Shown here one piece after another: positions 7,597-15,392 of a DNA stretch of 64,000 nucleotides (the first letter of the stretch is position 1; the number at the start of each line of letters is the position of its first letter). This stretch comes from Opimibacter sp041746735 (GTDB taxonomy: Bacteria > Bacteroidota > Bacteroidia > Chitinophagales > Saprospiraceae): NCBI GenBank assembly GCA_041746735.1, contig JBGTGP010000030.1, positions 7,470-71,469 of the forward strand. The letters run 5' to 3'. The position numbers were made by a program, and so were the translations under genes. The notes beneath the pieces were generated by a model, which was given only the letters and a program-made list of their open reading frames with translations, was not told the DNA's origin and searched no databases.

Positions 7597-8370
7597 ATGT
7601 CATCAACAATGAAACTGATCAGTTGGAATGTCAATGGTGTCCGGGCTGTAGCTAAAAAAGGTTTTGCAGATCAGCAACAAGCCTGGGACGCAGATATTAT
7701 TTGTTTGCAGGAGACCAAAGCCCAGGATGATGAGGTGCGTCAGGCGTTAGCAGAGTTGAAGGGATATGAGATCTATTCTAATTCCGCCGTACGCAAAGGA
7801 TATTCGGGTACCGGTGTATTGACCCGACATACGCCTGTCAATGTAGGGTATGGTATAGGAAAAGAGGAACATGATCAGGAAGGCAGAGTCATCACGGCAG
7901 AATTTCCAGGGTTTTATCTGGTCAATGTATATGTACCCAACTCGGGAAGCGATTTGACCCGGCTGTCGTACCGGCAAATCTGGGATCAGGATTTTCGTGC
8001 TTATCTCCATGGATTGCAAGCCCAAAAACCCGTTATCGTATGTGGAGATTTTAATGTAGCGCATCAGCCGATCGATCTGGCAAGACCTAAAGAAAACTAC
8101 AACAAGACCTCCGGCTATACCCAGCCGGAGATCGATGGTATGACGGCATTGCTTGGAAAGGGATTCACAGACACCTTTCGTCAGTTGCGTCCTGAACAGG
8201 TTGGATATAGTTGGTGGAGCGCACGTTTTGGCGCCCGTCAGAAAAACATCGGTTGGCGTATAGATTATTTTCTCACTTCAGCACCGCTCTTGTCGGGTAT
8301 CCGGGACAGCTATATCATGCCGGATGAAATGGGCAGTGATCATTGTCCCATTGCGCTTATTATGCAGTAA
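7597..8370 (+). CDS. xth: Exodeoxyribonuclease III
   Basis: An AP endonuclease / 3'-5' exonuclease of base-excision repair. Endonuclease/exonuclease/phosphatase motifs appear in order: LISWNVNGVRA, ICLQETKAQ (metal Glu), NVYVPNSG, CGDFNVAH, WRIDYFL and the terminal GSDHCPI with the catalytic Asp-His. Its length (257 residues) is normal for the ExoA/XthA family. ATG 7609 (MKLISWNVNG) is the more conserved start; 7597 adds only four residues. It is followed after 14 bp by an iron-sulfur protein gene, likely co-transcribed. Confidence 0.95.
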   Translation: MSSTMKLISWNVNGVRAVAKKGFADQQQAWDADIICLQETKAQDDEVRQALAELKGYEIYSNSAVRKGYSGTGVLTRHTPVNVGYGIGKEEHDQEGRVITAEFPGFYLVNVYVPNSGSDLTRLSYRQIWDQDFRAYLHGLQAQKPVIVCGDFNVAHQPIDLARPKENYNKTSGYTQPEIDGMTALLGKGFTDTFRQLRPEQVGYSWWSARFGARQKNIGWRIDYFLTSAPLLSGIRDSYIMPDEMGSDHCPIALIMQ

Positions 8371-8384
8371 TACACAAATAAACT

Positions 8385-8810
8385 ATGCAAAAGAAAGAAT
8401 ATACCCGTGACGGAATCACCGTGGTCTGGCAACCGGACCTCTGCATACATTCCGGAGTTTGTTTTCATACCCTGCCTGCGGTATTCAAGCCCCGCGAGCG
8501 GCCCTGGGTGCAACTAGAAGGATCAGATCAGGCTACGATTGAATCGACAGTTAAAGCCTGTCCATCTGGTGCTCTTTCTCTAAAAACTTCTGTTGCGGCC
8601 GCTGAACCCGTGACCCTTGAACTGCCTCCGTCCAGCAAAGTGAATATACTGCCCAATGGTCCGGTACGGGTGACCGGCCCCTGCCTGGTCACGTTGGCAG
8701 ATGGCACACAAGTGGTCAAGCCCAATGGTGTTTCCTTTTGCAGATGCGGGGGATCAGCCAACAAACCCTTCTGTGACGGATCGCACAAGGGCAATGGGTT
8801 TGCCGGATAG
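8385..8810 (+). CDS. YjdI-type ferredoxin fused to a CDGSH iron-sulfur domain
   Basis: A 141-residue fusion of two small cluster-binding modules. Residues 1-68 resemble the YjdI (Fer4_19) family, with Cys20, Cys26 and Cys59 in LCIHSGVC...ACPSGAL. Residues 88-140 are a CDGSH domain with the ligand set C119-R-C121...C130-D-G-S-H134, which normally holds a 2Fe-2S cluster. No signal peptide, so it is cytoplasmic. The electron-transfer role and partner are unknown. Its position 14 bp after xth suggests an operon. Confidence 0.9.
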   Translation: MQKKEYTRDGITVVWQPDLCIHSGVCFHTLPAVFKPRERPWVQLEGSDQATIESTVKACPSGALSLKTSVAAAEPVTLELPPSSKVNILPNGPVRVTGPCLVTLADGTQVVKPNGVSFCRCGGSANKPFCDGSHKGNGFAG

Positions 8811-8895
8811 CTGGTATATTTTTTGTAAAAAATGCTGTAAACACATTATATATTTTTATAAAGTGTTTATATTTCGGTGACCAATCACCAGACAC

Positions 8896-9222
8896 ATGAA
8901 CGCACTGGCTTTTTTTATGAATCTCTGCGCCCAAATGGAAAGCCTCCATCCGCATCTGCGCAAATCCACACTCCTGTCAGCACCGTCGATCGAATACAAA
9001 GGGAGGGCGTTTGCCATGATGCAGGATGATCGTATCGTTCTCAAACTGGACAGGCAGGAGTTACCCCATACGGGTATACTGGGGTGGCAGTATTACCGGC
9101 CTTACGGCAGACCCGTGTACCTGCAGCAATGGGTCGAAGTGCCCTTCTATTATCACACTGACTGGCATGATCTGGCCGAGAAAGCGCTGTACGGGCTAAA
9201 AGATGCATTGGGAGAGGCGTAG
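8896..9222 (+). CDS. Small conserved-type protein, possibly TfoX/MmcQ-like
   Basis: A 108-residue cytoplasmic protein. The middle (RAFAMMQDDRIVLKLDRQEL) resembles the mFA-iaDDrlyLK strand pair of TfoX-N/YjbR-like proteins, and WVEVPFYYHTDWHDLAEKAL resembles their final strand-helix. The match is by eye and weak. AT-rich upstream DNA (8811-8895) contains TATATTTTTTG-like promoter sequence. A hairpin-family repeat begins four bases after the stop codon. Confidence 0.55.
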   Translation: MNALAFFMNLCAQMESLHPHLRKSTLLSAPSIEYKGRAFAMMQDDRIVLKLDRQELPHTGILGWQYYRPYGRPVYLQQWVEVPFYYHTDWHDLAEKALYGLKDALGEA

Positions 9223-9225
9223 TCA

Positions 9226-9300
9226 GATGCCATTAGAAGCGAATCGGAGATTCCGACCGCGAGGCGGAAAGCAGAAGGTGCCTGATGGCACAGTTTCCAG
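9226..9300 (+). repeat. Dispersed hairpin-family repeat after gene 8896
   Basis: Contains CGGAGATTCCGACCGCGAGGC and ends TGATGGCACAGTTTCCAG. Closely similar copies lie at about 23556-23632, with partial copies at 23420-23470 and 5256-5290. The small inverted repeats (CCGC-GAG-GCGG) suggest a foldable unit. Confidence 0.75.
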
Positions 9301-9399
9301 TGTGCAGATCTAAGCGCAAGGGAGAATCCTGACCGCGATGCGGGATGCCCAAGTTGGAGCACTAAGTGTCTTTAAGCGCCTTCATGATCTTCACAAACC

Positions 9400-9407
9400 T
9401 ATCTTTG
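9400..9407 (+). promoter_or_regulatory. -7 box for nadD
   Basis: TATCTTTG matches TAnnTTTG exactly and lies 15 bp before the nadD ATG. Confidence 0.55.
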
Positions 9408-9422
9408 CAAAAAACCTGACAA

Positions 9423-10013
9423 ATGCTGTCACCGAAGCAAATCGGTTTGTTTTTTGGCTCTTTCAATCCTATTCACACAGGTCATATGATCATCGCTGAA
9501 TACATGGCCACCCGTACGGACCTGGATCAGGTATGGTTTGTCGTGTCACCGCACAACCCGCTTAAGCCGCGGGCCACACTGGCCAATGACTTTGACAGGC
9601 TCCACATGGTCCAGCTGGCCATCGAAGACAACCCCGGGCTACGGGCCTCCAATATTGAATTTTCCCTGCCCAAGCCGTCCTATACCGTGGATACCATGAT
9701 CTACCTGCATGAGAAGTATCCGCAGCATCAGTTTTCCCTCATCATGGGATCTGACAACCTGGAAAATATCCACAAGTGGAAAAACTTTGAGGTGCTGCTC
9801 AAACGGTATCCGATCCATTTATATCAGCGTAAAGGAAGTACTCACGACGAAGGGCTCGTAGCGGAGGCAGATGTCCGGTTTTATGATGTCCCCCTGATGG
9901 ACATATCGTCGACATATATCCGGGAGTCCATTGCCTCGGGTCATTCTGTCCGGTATATGGTGCCGGAAAGTGTGTACCAGTATCTCGACGGATCCAGGCT
10001 CTACAGGCAATAA
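9423..10013 (+). CDS. nadD: Nicotinate-nucleotide adenylyltransferase
   Basis: A 196-residue enzyme making nicotinate adenine dinucleotide from nicotinate mononucleotide and ATP in NAD synthesis. The nucleotidyltransferase motifs are GLFFGSFNPIHTGHMIIAE (G-F-P-H-G-H), FVVSPHNPLK, LIMGSDNLENIHKWKN and SSTYIRESIASG (the SSTxIR motif). Length is usual for the family. porZ follows in the same direction after 89 bp but has its own promoter. Confidence 0.96.
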   Translation: MLSPKQIGLFFGSFNPIHTGHMIIAEYMATRTDLDQVWFVVSPHNPLKPRATLANDFDRLHMVQLAIEDNPGLRASNIEFSLPKPSYTVDTMIYLHEKYPQHQFSLIMGSDNLENIHKWKNFEVLLKRYPIHLYQRKGSTHDEGLVAEADVRFYDVPLMDISSTYIRESIASGHSVRYMVPESVYQYLDGSRLYRQ

Positions 10014-10060
10014 TCCCCACCATTCCGACATTATGAGGAGATCCAATTGCTTTCGCCTGT

Positions 10061-10095
10061 CACATCTGCCTTCATCAGATGTGTTGATATCTTTG
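10061..10095 (+). promoter_or_regulatory. porZ promoter with adjoining palindrome
   Basis: A perfect inverted repeat CACATCTG (10061-10068) / CAGATGTG (10076-10083) with a 7-bp spacer ends 4 bp before an exact -7 box, TATCTTTG (10088-10095). The porZ ATG is at 10103, giving a very short leader. The palindrome has no T tract, so an operator is more likely than a nadD terminator. Confidence 0.55.
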
Positions 10096-10102
10096 ACCCG
10101 GT

Positions 10103-12532
10103 ATGCGTTACAACCTGCTCACTCTTTCTTTTCGACTATTGAGACACTCACTTTGCCGTAGCCGGCACCTGCTCGACTATCTGGCCAGAACCAGTTTACG
10201 ACTTACGGCACGACTGCTTCGTCCGGGTTTCCTCCACACCCTATCCTGGTGTTTCGCCATGACTTTAGTTCAAGGGCAAAGCGACCTTCGTATTGGCCAG
10301 TGGGCGCAACATATTCCGTATTCCGGAGCGGAGACGATCACCCAGAGTCCTACCCGAATATATTACGGTACGGAGCTCGCCTTGATGTCCGTGAGTAAGT
10401 CGGACTCCACAGACGTACAGTTCTTTTCCAAAGTGGATGGGCTGAGTGATGTTTCCCCCAGTTATATCCGATACATCGAGACCTTGAAATTGCTTGTGGT
10501 CGGGTATGGCAATGGCAACCTGGACCTGATCGATTCGGCAGGTGTGATCAATGTGAATAACATTTTGAGAAACACCTCCATTCAGGGAGATAAACGGATC
10601 AGCCATATCTATACGGACGGTGGTCCAGTCGTGTATCTGTCTACGCCCTTTGGCCTGTTGCTTCTCGATGTGACCAACCGGCAGTTTAAGTCTACGGTCT
10701 TTACCGGCAGTCCGGTGAAAGGATTCACGATTTTTGAAAACAAATATTATCTGGCTGCAGACAATGGCCTCTACGTGTATGATCCGGCTTCCGGGAATAT
10801 CGTGGAGGATTTTAGCCGGTGGACTAAAATACCGGTAGCGGGTTTGCCACCTTCGTATCAGAGCCAGGCTGTGGCTGTGCATGAAGGTATCCTGTATGCC
10901 GGTATCAATGGGGATCTCTACCGGTGGGATCAGGATGAGTTGATATTCTGGTATAGTCGGGATGGATTTACGCTGCAGTTTATTTCACCCGAAGGACGCA
11001 ATCTGATGGCCGGATTTATGTGTGATGGGGGTTGCTCGGGAAAAGTCTTTTTCTTCAATTCGAATGGCTTCTGGCATGAAAGTGGATTTGGTTGTGCGCC
11101 CAGACCTTCCTATGCGATTGAGGATGAGCGGGGGCGGATATGGTATGCGGATCAGTTTCCATTGTTCAATGTAGCCGAAAATCAGTTTGCGACCTGTTAT
11201 CTGCTGAACTTCAATACGCCTTATTCTGGCAGAGTCAGTGATCTGGCGATCAAGGATGGGGTGTTGTATGTCGCGACAGGAGGGGTGTCAGAGAGTTATA
11301 ACTATACCTTTAGTCGTGATGGGTTCTTCACCTTTGACCGTTTGAAATGGACGACATACAACCAGTTTAATACCCCTGCTATAGCGGCCACGGATCTGAT
11401 CAATTTTTTCAGAATTCTTCCACATCCCAGTGAGGACAAGATCTATGTCGGCACCTACTGGGGCGGGTTGTTGGAATATGATGGTGAAACGTATACGGTC
11501 TATGATGATACCAATAGTTCACTGCAAGGTGCGGTGGGAGATGGGGCAAGAGAACGGGTTGCAGGTCTGGTCTTTGACCGGAATGAGAATCTCTGGATTA
11601 CGAACTTCCTTGCGCCCCGGCCACTAAGTGTATTGAAAGCGGATGGTTCGTGGAAATCCTTTGCCCTGCCTTGTGCCGTTAGTTCGAATGTCTCGCAGAT
11701 CGTGATCGATCAGCGGGGCTATAAATGGATCATGCTGTTTAGCAAAGCGGCCAGTATCATCGTCTATGATGACCGCGGTACGATCGATGATACCTCGGAT
11801 GACCGCTGTATACAGTTGACTTCCTCCAATACGGAGATTCCGTCCAACAGTGTCAATTGTTTGGCGCTGGATCTGGACGGAGATATCTGGGTAGGTACGG
11901 CGGAGGGGCCGGTGGTGTTTGATGGAGGGGGTGATATTTTCAACGGACACCGGGGCAGTCGGATCAGAGTTGAACAGGATGGCGTACTCAACTTTCTGCT
12001 GGGAGAAGAGACCATCTATACTGTTGCGGTAGATGGGGCTAATCGTAAGTGGTTTGGTACCAACAGTGGTGTATTCGTGCAATCGCCGGCGGGCAATGAG
12101 CAGGTGGTTTCGTTTACCACCCAAAACAGTCCTTTGCTGTCAAACCGGATCATAGATATCGCCATTGATGGTCACAACGGTATTGTATATATCGCGACGG
12201 ACGGGGGTATTATGAGTTACAGGACGGATGCCATTGAGGGTGGTGATCTACATAGTAGTGAGGTGTATGCGTTCCCAAATCCGGTTCGTCCGGAGTATGA
12301 CGGTCCTATTGCGATCCGGGGGTTGGCGCGTGATGCGGTCGTCAAGATTACGGATATCCGGGGCCAGATCCTGTATGAGACCCGTGCGCTTGGGGGTCAG
12401 GCGATCTGGGACGGTCGGGATCTCAATGGTCAGGTCGCCTCTACCGGTGTCTATCTGGTCTTTTCATCTGCCGGCAGTGATGGCTTCAACAAACCGGATG
12501 CGCTAGCGACTAAGATCCTGGTGGTCCGGTAG
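10103..12532 (+). CDS. porZ: PorZ-like T9SS attachment-complex beta-propeller protein
   Basis: An 809-residue secreted protein. A basic, leucine-rich N-terminus ends with a hydrophobic segment and AMTLVQGQS, a likely signal cleavage site. The following IGQWAQHIPYSGAETI, FSKVDGLSDVSPSYIRYI and VVGYGNGNLDLIDSAGV blocks match PorZ, the two-propeller protein that supports A-LPS anchoring of T9SS cargo at the cell surface. Repeated GLYVYD / DGDIWVGTAEG-like blades continue to about 710. A sorting-domain-like end (FPNPVRPEYDG..., ...GVYLVF...KILVV) is present, as in Porphyromonas PorZ. No other por genes are adjacent. The start is ATG 10103, just after the -7 box. Confidence 0.88.
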   Translation: MRYNLLTLSFRLLRHSLCRSRHLLDYLARTSLRLTARLLRPGFLHTLSWCFAMTLVQGQSDLRIGQWAQHIPYSGAETITQSPTRIYYGTELALMSVSKSDSTDVQFFSKVDGLSDVSPSYIRYIETLKLLVVGYGNGNLDLIDSAGVINVNNILRNTSIQGDKRISHIYTDGGPVVYLSTPFGLLLLDVTNRQFKSTVFTGSPVKGFTIFENKYYLAADNGLYVYDPASGNIVEDFSRWTKIPVAGLPPSYQSQAVAVHEGILYAGINGDLYRWDQDELIFWYSRDGFTLQFISPEGRNLMAGFMCDGGCSGKVFFFNSNGFWHESGFGCAPRPSYAIEDERGRIWYADQFPLFNVAENQFATCYLLNFNTPYSGRVSDLAIKDGVLYVATGGVSESYNYTFSRDGFFTFDRLKWTTYNQFNTPAIAATDLINFFRILPHPSEDKIYVGTYWGGLLEYDGETYTVYDDTNSSLQGAVGDGARERVAGLVFDRNENLWITNFLAPRPLSVLKADGSWKSFALPCAVSSNVSQIVIDQRGYKWIMLFSKAASIIVYDDRGTIDDTSDDRCIQLTSSNTEIPSNSVNCLALDLDGDIWVGTAEGPVVFDGGGDIFNGHRGSRIRVEQDGVLNFLLGEETIYTVAVDGANRKWFGTNSGVFVQSPAGNEQVVSFTTQNSPLLSNRIIDIAIDGHNGIVYIATDGGIMSYRTDAIEGGDLHSSEVYAFPNPVRPEYDGPIAIRGLARDAVVKITDIRGQILYETRALGGQAIWDGRDLNGQVASTGVYLVFSSAGSDGFNKPDALATKILVVR

Positions 12533-12569
12533 GCCAGGCAAAGGCGTACCTTCTTGGGTCAGGCTCCCC

Positions 12570-13175
12570 ATGAAATTTTCCATGTCCGGATTAAAAAAGG
12601 GCCAAAAGGAGAGCGGCACTGCTCCGCAGGAGCCACGAAATGTCTTCTATTATCAGCAATGCATGTAGAAAAGGCAAGATGCCCCATTCGTCAGCTCCCC
12701 ATGAAATTTTCCATGTCCGGATTAAAAAAGGGCCAAAAGGAGAGATGCACTGCACCGCAGGAACCTGATTGCTTGCCTTGAAATTTTCCTTGCCCGGATT
12801 AAAAAAAAGCCAAATGGAGAGATGCACTGCACCGCAGGAAACTGATTGCTCACCATGAAATTTTCCATGTCCGGATTAAAAATAGGGCCAAAAGGAGAGC
12901 GGCACTGCTCCGCAGGAGCCACGAAATGTCTTCTATTGTCAGCATTGCATGTAGAAAAGGCAAGATGCCCCATGCGTCAGGTCCCCATGAAATTTTCCAT
13001 GTCCTGATTGAAAAAGGGCAAATGGAGAGATGCACTGAACCGCAGGAAACTGATTGCCTGCCATGAAATTTTCCACGTCCCGATTGAAAAAGGCCAAAAG
13101 GAGAGATGCACTGCTCCGCAGGAAACTGAATGCTCCCCATGAAATTTTTCATGTCCGGATTAAAAAAAGCCAAAT
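12570..13175. repeat. Higher-order tandem repeat (two 285-bp periods)
   Basis: Seven units beginning ATGAAATTTTCCATGTC (or a close variant) start at 12570, 12701, 12778, 12855, 12987, 13063 and 13139. The spacings are 131, 77, 77, 132, 76 and 76 bp, so a three-unit block of about 285 bp is itself duplicated (12570-12854 and 12855-13138). The long unit carries an extra about 54-bp insert (ACGAAATGTCTTCTATTRTC...). Each unit contains GGAGAG(AT/CG)GCACTGC..CCGCAGGA. Minus-strand open frames across it (12591-13173) merely translate the repeat. No gene is seen in 12533-13279. Confidence 0.9.
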
Positions 13176-13225
13176 AGAGAGAGGCACCGCGCCGCAGGCG
13201 GGGTGCCTCTCTCTTATATTTTTTT
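13176..13225 (+). terminator. Strong terminator-like hairpin ending the repeat block
   Basis: A 13-bp perfect stem AGAGAGAGGCACC (13176-13188) / GGTGCCTCTCTCT (13202-13214), 13-nt loop, then TATATTTTTTT. It is built from the last repeat unit, whose GAGAGAGGCAC segment corresponds to GGAGAGATGCAC of the others. It may end porZ transcription and insulate the tRNA promoter. Confidence 0.8.
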
Positions 13226-13269
13226 GATTTGGGAAAATCTGCAAGATTTTCCCAAATCCGCTATCTTTG
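13226..13269 (+). promoter_or_regulatory. tRNA-Gln promoter with 14-bp hairpin
   Basis: A perfect inverted repeat GATTTGGGAAAATC (13226-13239) / GATTTTCCCAAATC (13245-13258) is followed 3 bp later by an exact -7 box TATCTTTG (13262-13269). The tRNA starts at 13280. The hairpin occupies the -33 region and no TTG is seen there. Confidence 0.6.
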
Positions 13270-13279
13270 CCGTCCATTT

Positions 13280-13350
13280 TGACCCATGGTGTAATGGTAG
13301 CACTCCGGATTTTGGTTCCGTCAGTCAAGGTTCGAATCCTTGTGGGTCAA
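13280..13350 (+). tRNA. tRNA-Gln (anticodon TTG)
   Basis: A 71-nt cloverleaf. Acceptor TGACCCA/TGGGTCA, D-arm GTG...TAATGGTAG...CAC, anticodon loop TTTTGGT with anticodon TTG, T-arm CAAGG-TTCGAAT-CCTTG. The top anticodon-stem pair is C.T (27-43); the other four pair. CCA is not encoded. The T-rich hairpin at 13393 probably terminates it. Confidence 0.95.
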
Positions 13351-13392
13351 CAACTTAAGATTGAATCGACTGATTGTTAGTGCGTAACAGAT

Positions 13393-13422
13393 AAAAATAA
13401 AGTTCCTCATGACTTTATTTTT
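13393..13422 (+). terminator. AT-rich terminator after tRNA-Gln
   Basis: AAAAATAAAGT (13393-13403) / ACTTTATTTTT (13412-13422), 11-bp perfect stem with 8-nt loop ending in a T run; could act in both directions. The remaining gap to 13679 shows no gene. Confidence 0.7.
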
Positions 13423-13679
13423 AAATGTAGGAACAGATTGACAAGTTTTGCCTATATTTCACTCGATTTTGCATGACACCCCCAAAAAATCAGGCAAGGT
13501 TTTTGCGGTAGTAATACACTCCCCACGTTCCCCTGATTTTGGCTGTTTTGACCATTCTGGATCATTTTAAAGGTTAGTGATCCTGGCTAATATGGACCTT
13601 CCATAGACGAGGTCTCCGGACTGTTTACTCAACCGGAATGACCAAAAACTAAATAGGAGCTACCGTTTGGCAAAAAAAG

Positions 13680-13711
13680 TTGGCAAAAAACAACCTGAAG
13701 TAGTATTTTTG
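13680..13711 (+). promoter_or_regulatory. Promoter of the dockerin-like secreted protein gene
   Basis: TTG (13680-13682) and TATTTTTG (13704-13711) are separated by 21 bp, a good -33/-7 pair. The 5' part overlaps a TTGGCAAAAAA direct repeat (about 13667 and 13680). Confidence 0.6.
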
Positions 13712-13765
13712 GAATCAATTGATGTAAGGCCTCACAAACCTGACTAAAACTAAGCAATCAAGCGG

Positions 13766-15364
13766 ATGACTATGAAACGACTCTTTTTCGCTGCCCTTTG
13801 TGCCATACCTGTGGTGGGGATGGGGCAGACCCTCCTCTACAATGACGGAGCGATGATCAAAGTGCAACCCGGTGCCACCCTGTATGTGGAAGGGGGGATT
13901 CACAACACCTCTACCGGCACGATCGACAATGATGGCACTATTGAGGTCAAAGGCGATTTCCTCAACCAGGGCACCTGGGAAGCTTCAGATCCTAATATCC
14001 TGAAATTTAGCGGAAATGCTCATTCCAACGTCACGCCAGGCTCAGCTCAGTTTGACCAGGTCATCATCCAGAAAGAATCCACCTTCAATGTCAACCTCCT
14101 GGGCCACATGACCGTCAACGGTCTGTTGGACTTTAATGCGCCGGGGAGTAGCAGGATCGTTACAGGCAATTTTGACTTCAAGTTGGGTCCAGATGCGACA
14201 ATTACCGGCGCAGATGCGAATGAATATATAGCGACTACAGGAACCGGCATGGTAGAAAAATCGGTAACCGCTAATGGATCCTTTACATACCCTATAGGTG
14301 ACCTTACTAATTACTCCCCACTGGAGGCTGCGTATACGGGGTCAGGATATACGGCCGCCACAATCCGTACAAGAGTGAATGATGAAGAGCATCCTCAGAA
14401 GCCTGCTGATGCCTCAGATTATATCTCCAGATACTGGGAGGTCAATGCTGATGGAATTGCAGACTATGAGAATACATTAACTGGAACATATATTCCCGCT
14501 GATCTCACAGGCACAGCAACAAAGGTTAAAGGAGCGGTATATGATGGGTCTGAATGGTTTTATTTTGATGCAGCTGCTGGTTCCAATATAGTCATTGGTT
14601 CTACACAGGAAGCGATGGTTGATTTTACAGGAACCAATTTCTTTGGCAAGGTGAATTTGGTCGCATTTCTACAAGGACCATACAATACCAGCACCGACCA
14701 AATGACAGTCAGTCTGAACACTATGGGTTTAATTCCTTTAGATAGTCCATACAGTGATGCATCCGCATCTGTAGGCTCGATCCCATCGGGTGTAACGGAT
14801 TGGGTTAAGTTAGAGTTGAGAGATCCGGCAAGTCCAGCAACTATTCTGGGCCGCACAAGTGCCTTTATAAAAAACAATGGTTCAATAGTAGGCTTGGATG
14901 GATCTTCCTTTCCTATGATAAAGGATGGTCTTCCTGTATCTATAGTAGGATTAGTACATAGAAATCATCTCTCTATCCGTACTCCTAATGCCGGAATTGA
15001 TGTGGTTGATCCTAGCGTGCCGTATGACTTTACAACAGGCATTGACAAGGCATTTACAAATGGGAGTCACCCAAACAATAACATGAAGGAGGTTGAAGCA
15101 GGTGTATGGGCATTATGGGCAGGAAATGCCAACATTACCGGATCGGGTCTCAATAATGTACGATACACAGGATTGAATAATGATAATGCAGCTATTCTAA
15201 ATGCACTTGGAGGTAATACGGCTGTCATTTTGAGCAATGTATATCACCAAGCCGATTTGAACATGAATGGCAATGTTCGGTATACCGGACTACAAAATGA
15301 CAACCAGGTGCTGGTGAATGTGCTAAATGGAAACACAGCCAATATTTGGACTGCGCATCAATAA
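13766..15364 (+). CDS. Secreted protein with two dockerin-like C-terminal repeats
   Basis: A 532-residue protein with signal peptide MKRLFFAALCAIPVVGMGQ; ATG 13772 may be the true start. The N-terminal half is a series of short beta-strands typical of Bacteroidota surface proteins (GATLYVEGG, GTIEVKGDFLNQG). It continues with VKLELRDPASPATILGRTSAF and GLVHRNHLSIRT, both seen in large cell-surface proteins of this phylum. Two 39-residue repeats close it, with RYTG at 466-469 and 505-508 in contexts NNVRYTGLNNDNAAIL and GNVRYTGLQNDNQVLV. They resemble the D-x-N-x-D-G calcium loop plus helix of dockerins. There is no T9SS sorting domain; it probably pairs with the gene 28 bp downstream. Confidence 0.75.
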   Translation: MTMKRLFFAALCAIPVVGMGQTLLYNDGAMIKVQPGATLYVEGGIHNTSTGTIDNDGTIEVKGDFLNQGTWEASDPNILKFSGNAHSNVTPGSAQFDQVIIQKESTFNVNLLGHMTVNGLLDFNAPGSSRIVTGNFDFKLGPDATITGADANEYIATTGTGMVEKSVTANGSFTYPIGDLTNYSPLEAAYTGSGYTAATIRTRVNDEEHPQKPADASDYISRYWEVNADGIADYENTLTGTYIPADLTGTATKVKGAVYDGSEWFYFDAAAGSNIVIGSTQEAMVDFTGTNFFGKVNLVAFLQGPYNTSTDQMTVSLNTMGLIPLDSPYSDASASVGSIPSGVTDWVKLELRDPASPATILGRTSAFIKNNGSIVGLDGSSFPMIKDGLPVSIVGLVHRNHLSIRTPNAGIDVVDPSVPYDFTTGIDKAFTNGSHPNNNMKEVEAGVWALWAGNANITGSGLNNVRYTGLNNDNAAILNALGGNTAVILSNVYHQADLNMNGNVRYTGLQNDNQVLVNVLNGNTANIWTAHQ

Positions 15365-15392
15365 TGAATCTATGTTCTACAAAATAGCAACG

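Noticed and set aside
12591..13173. Three minus-strand open frames encoding repetitive peptides (NPDM/GNFHG, ISPFGxF)
   Set aside because: They translate the 76-131 bp tandem repeat in a frame with few stops; no signal peptide, no family, and no distinct start signals.
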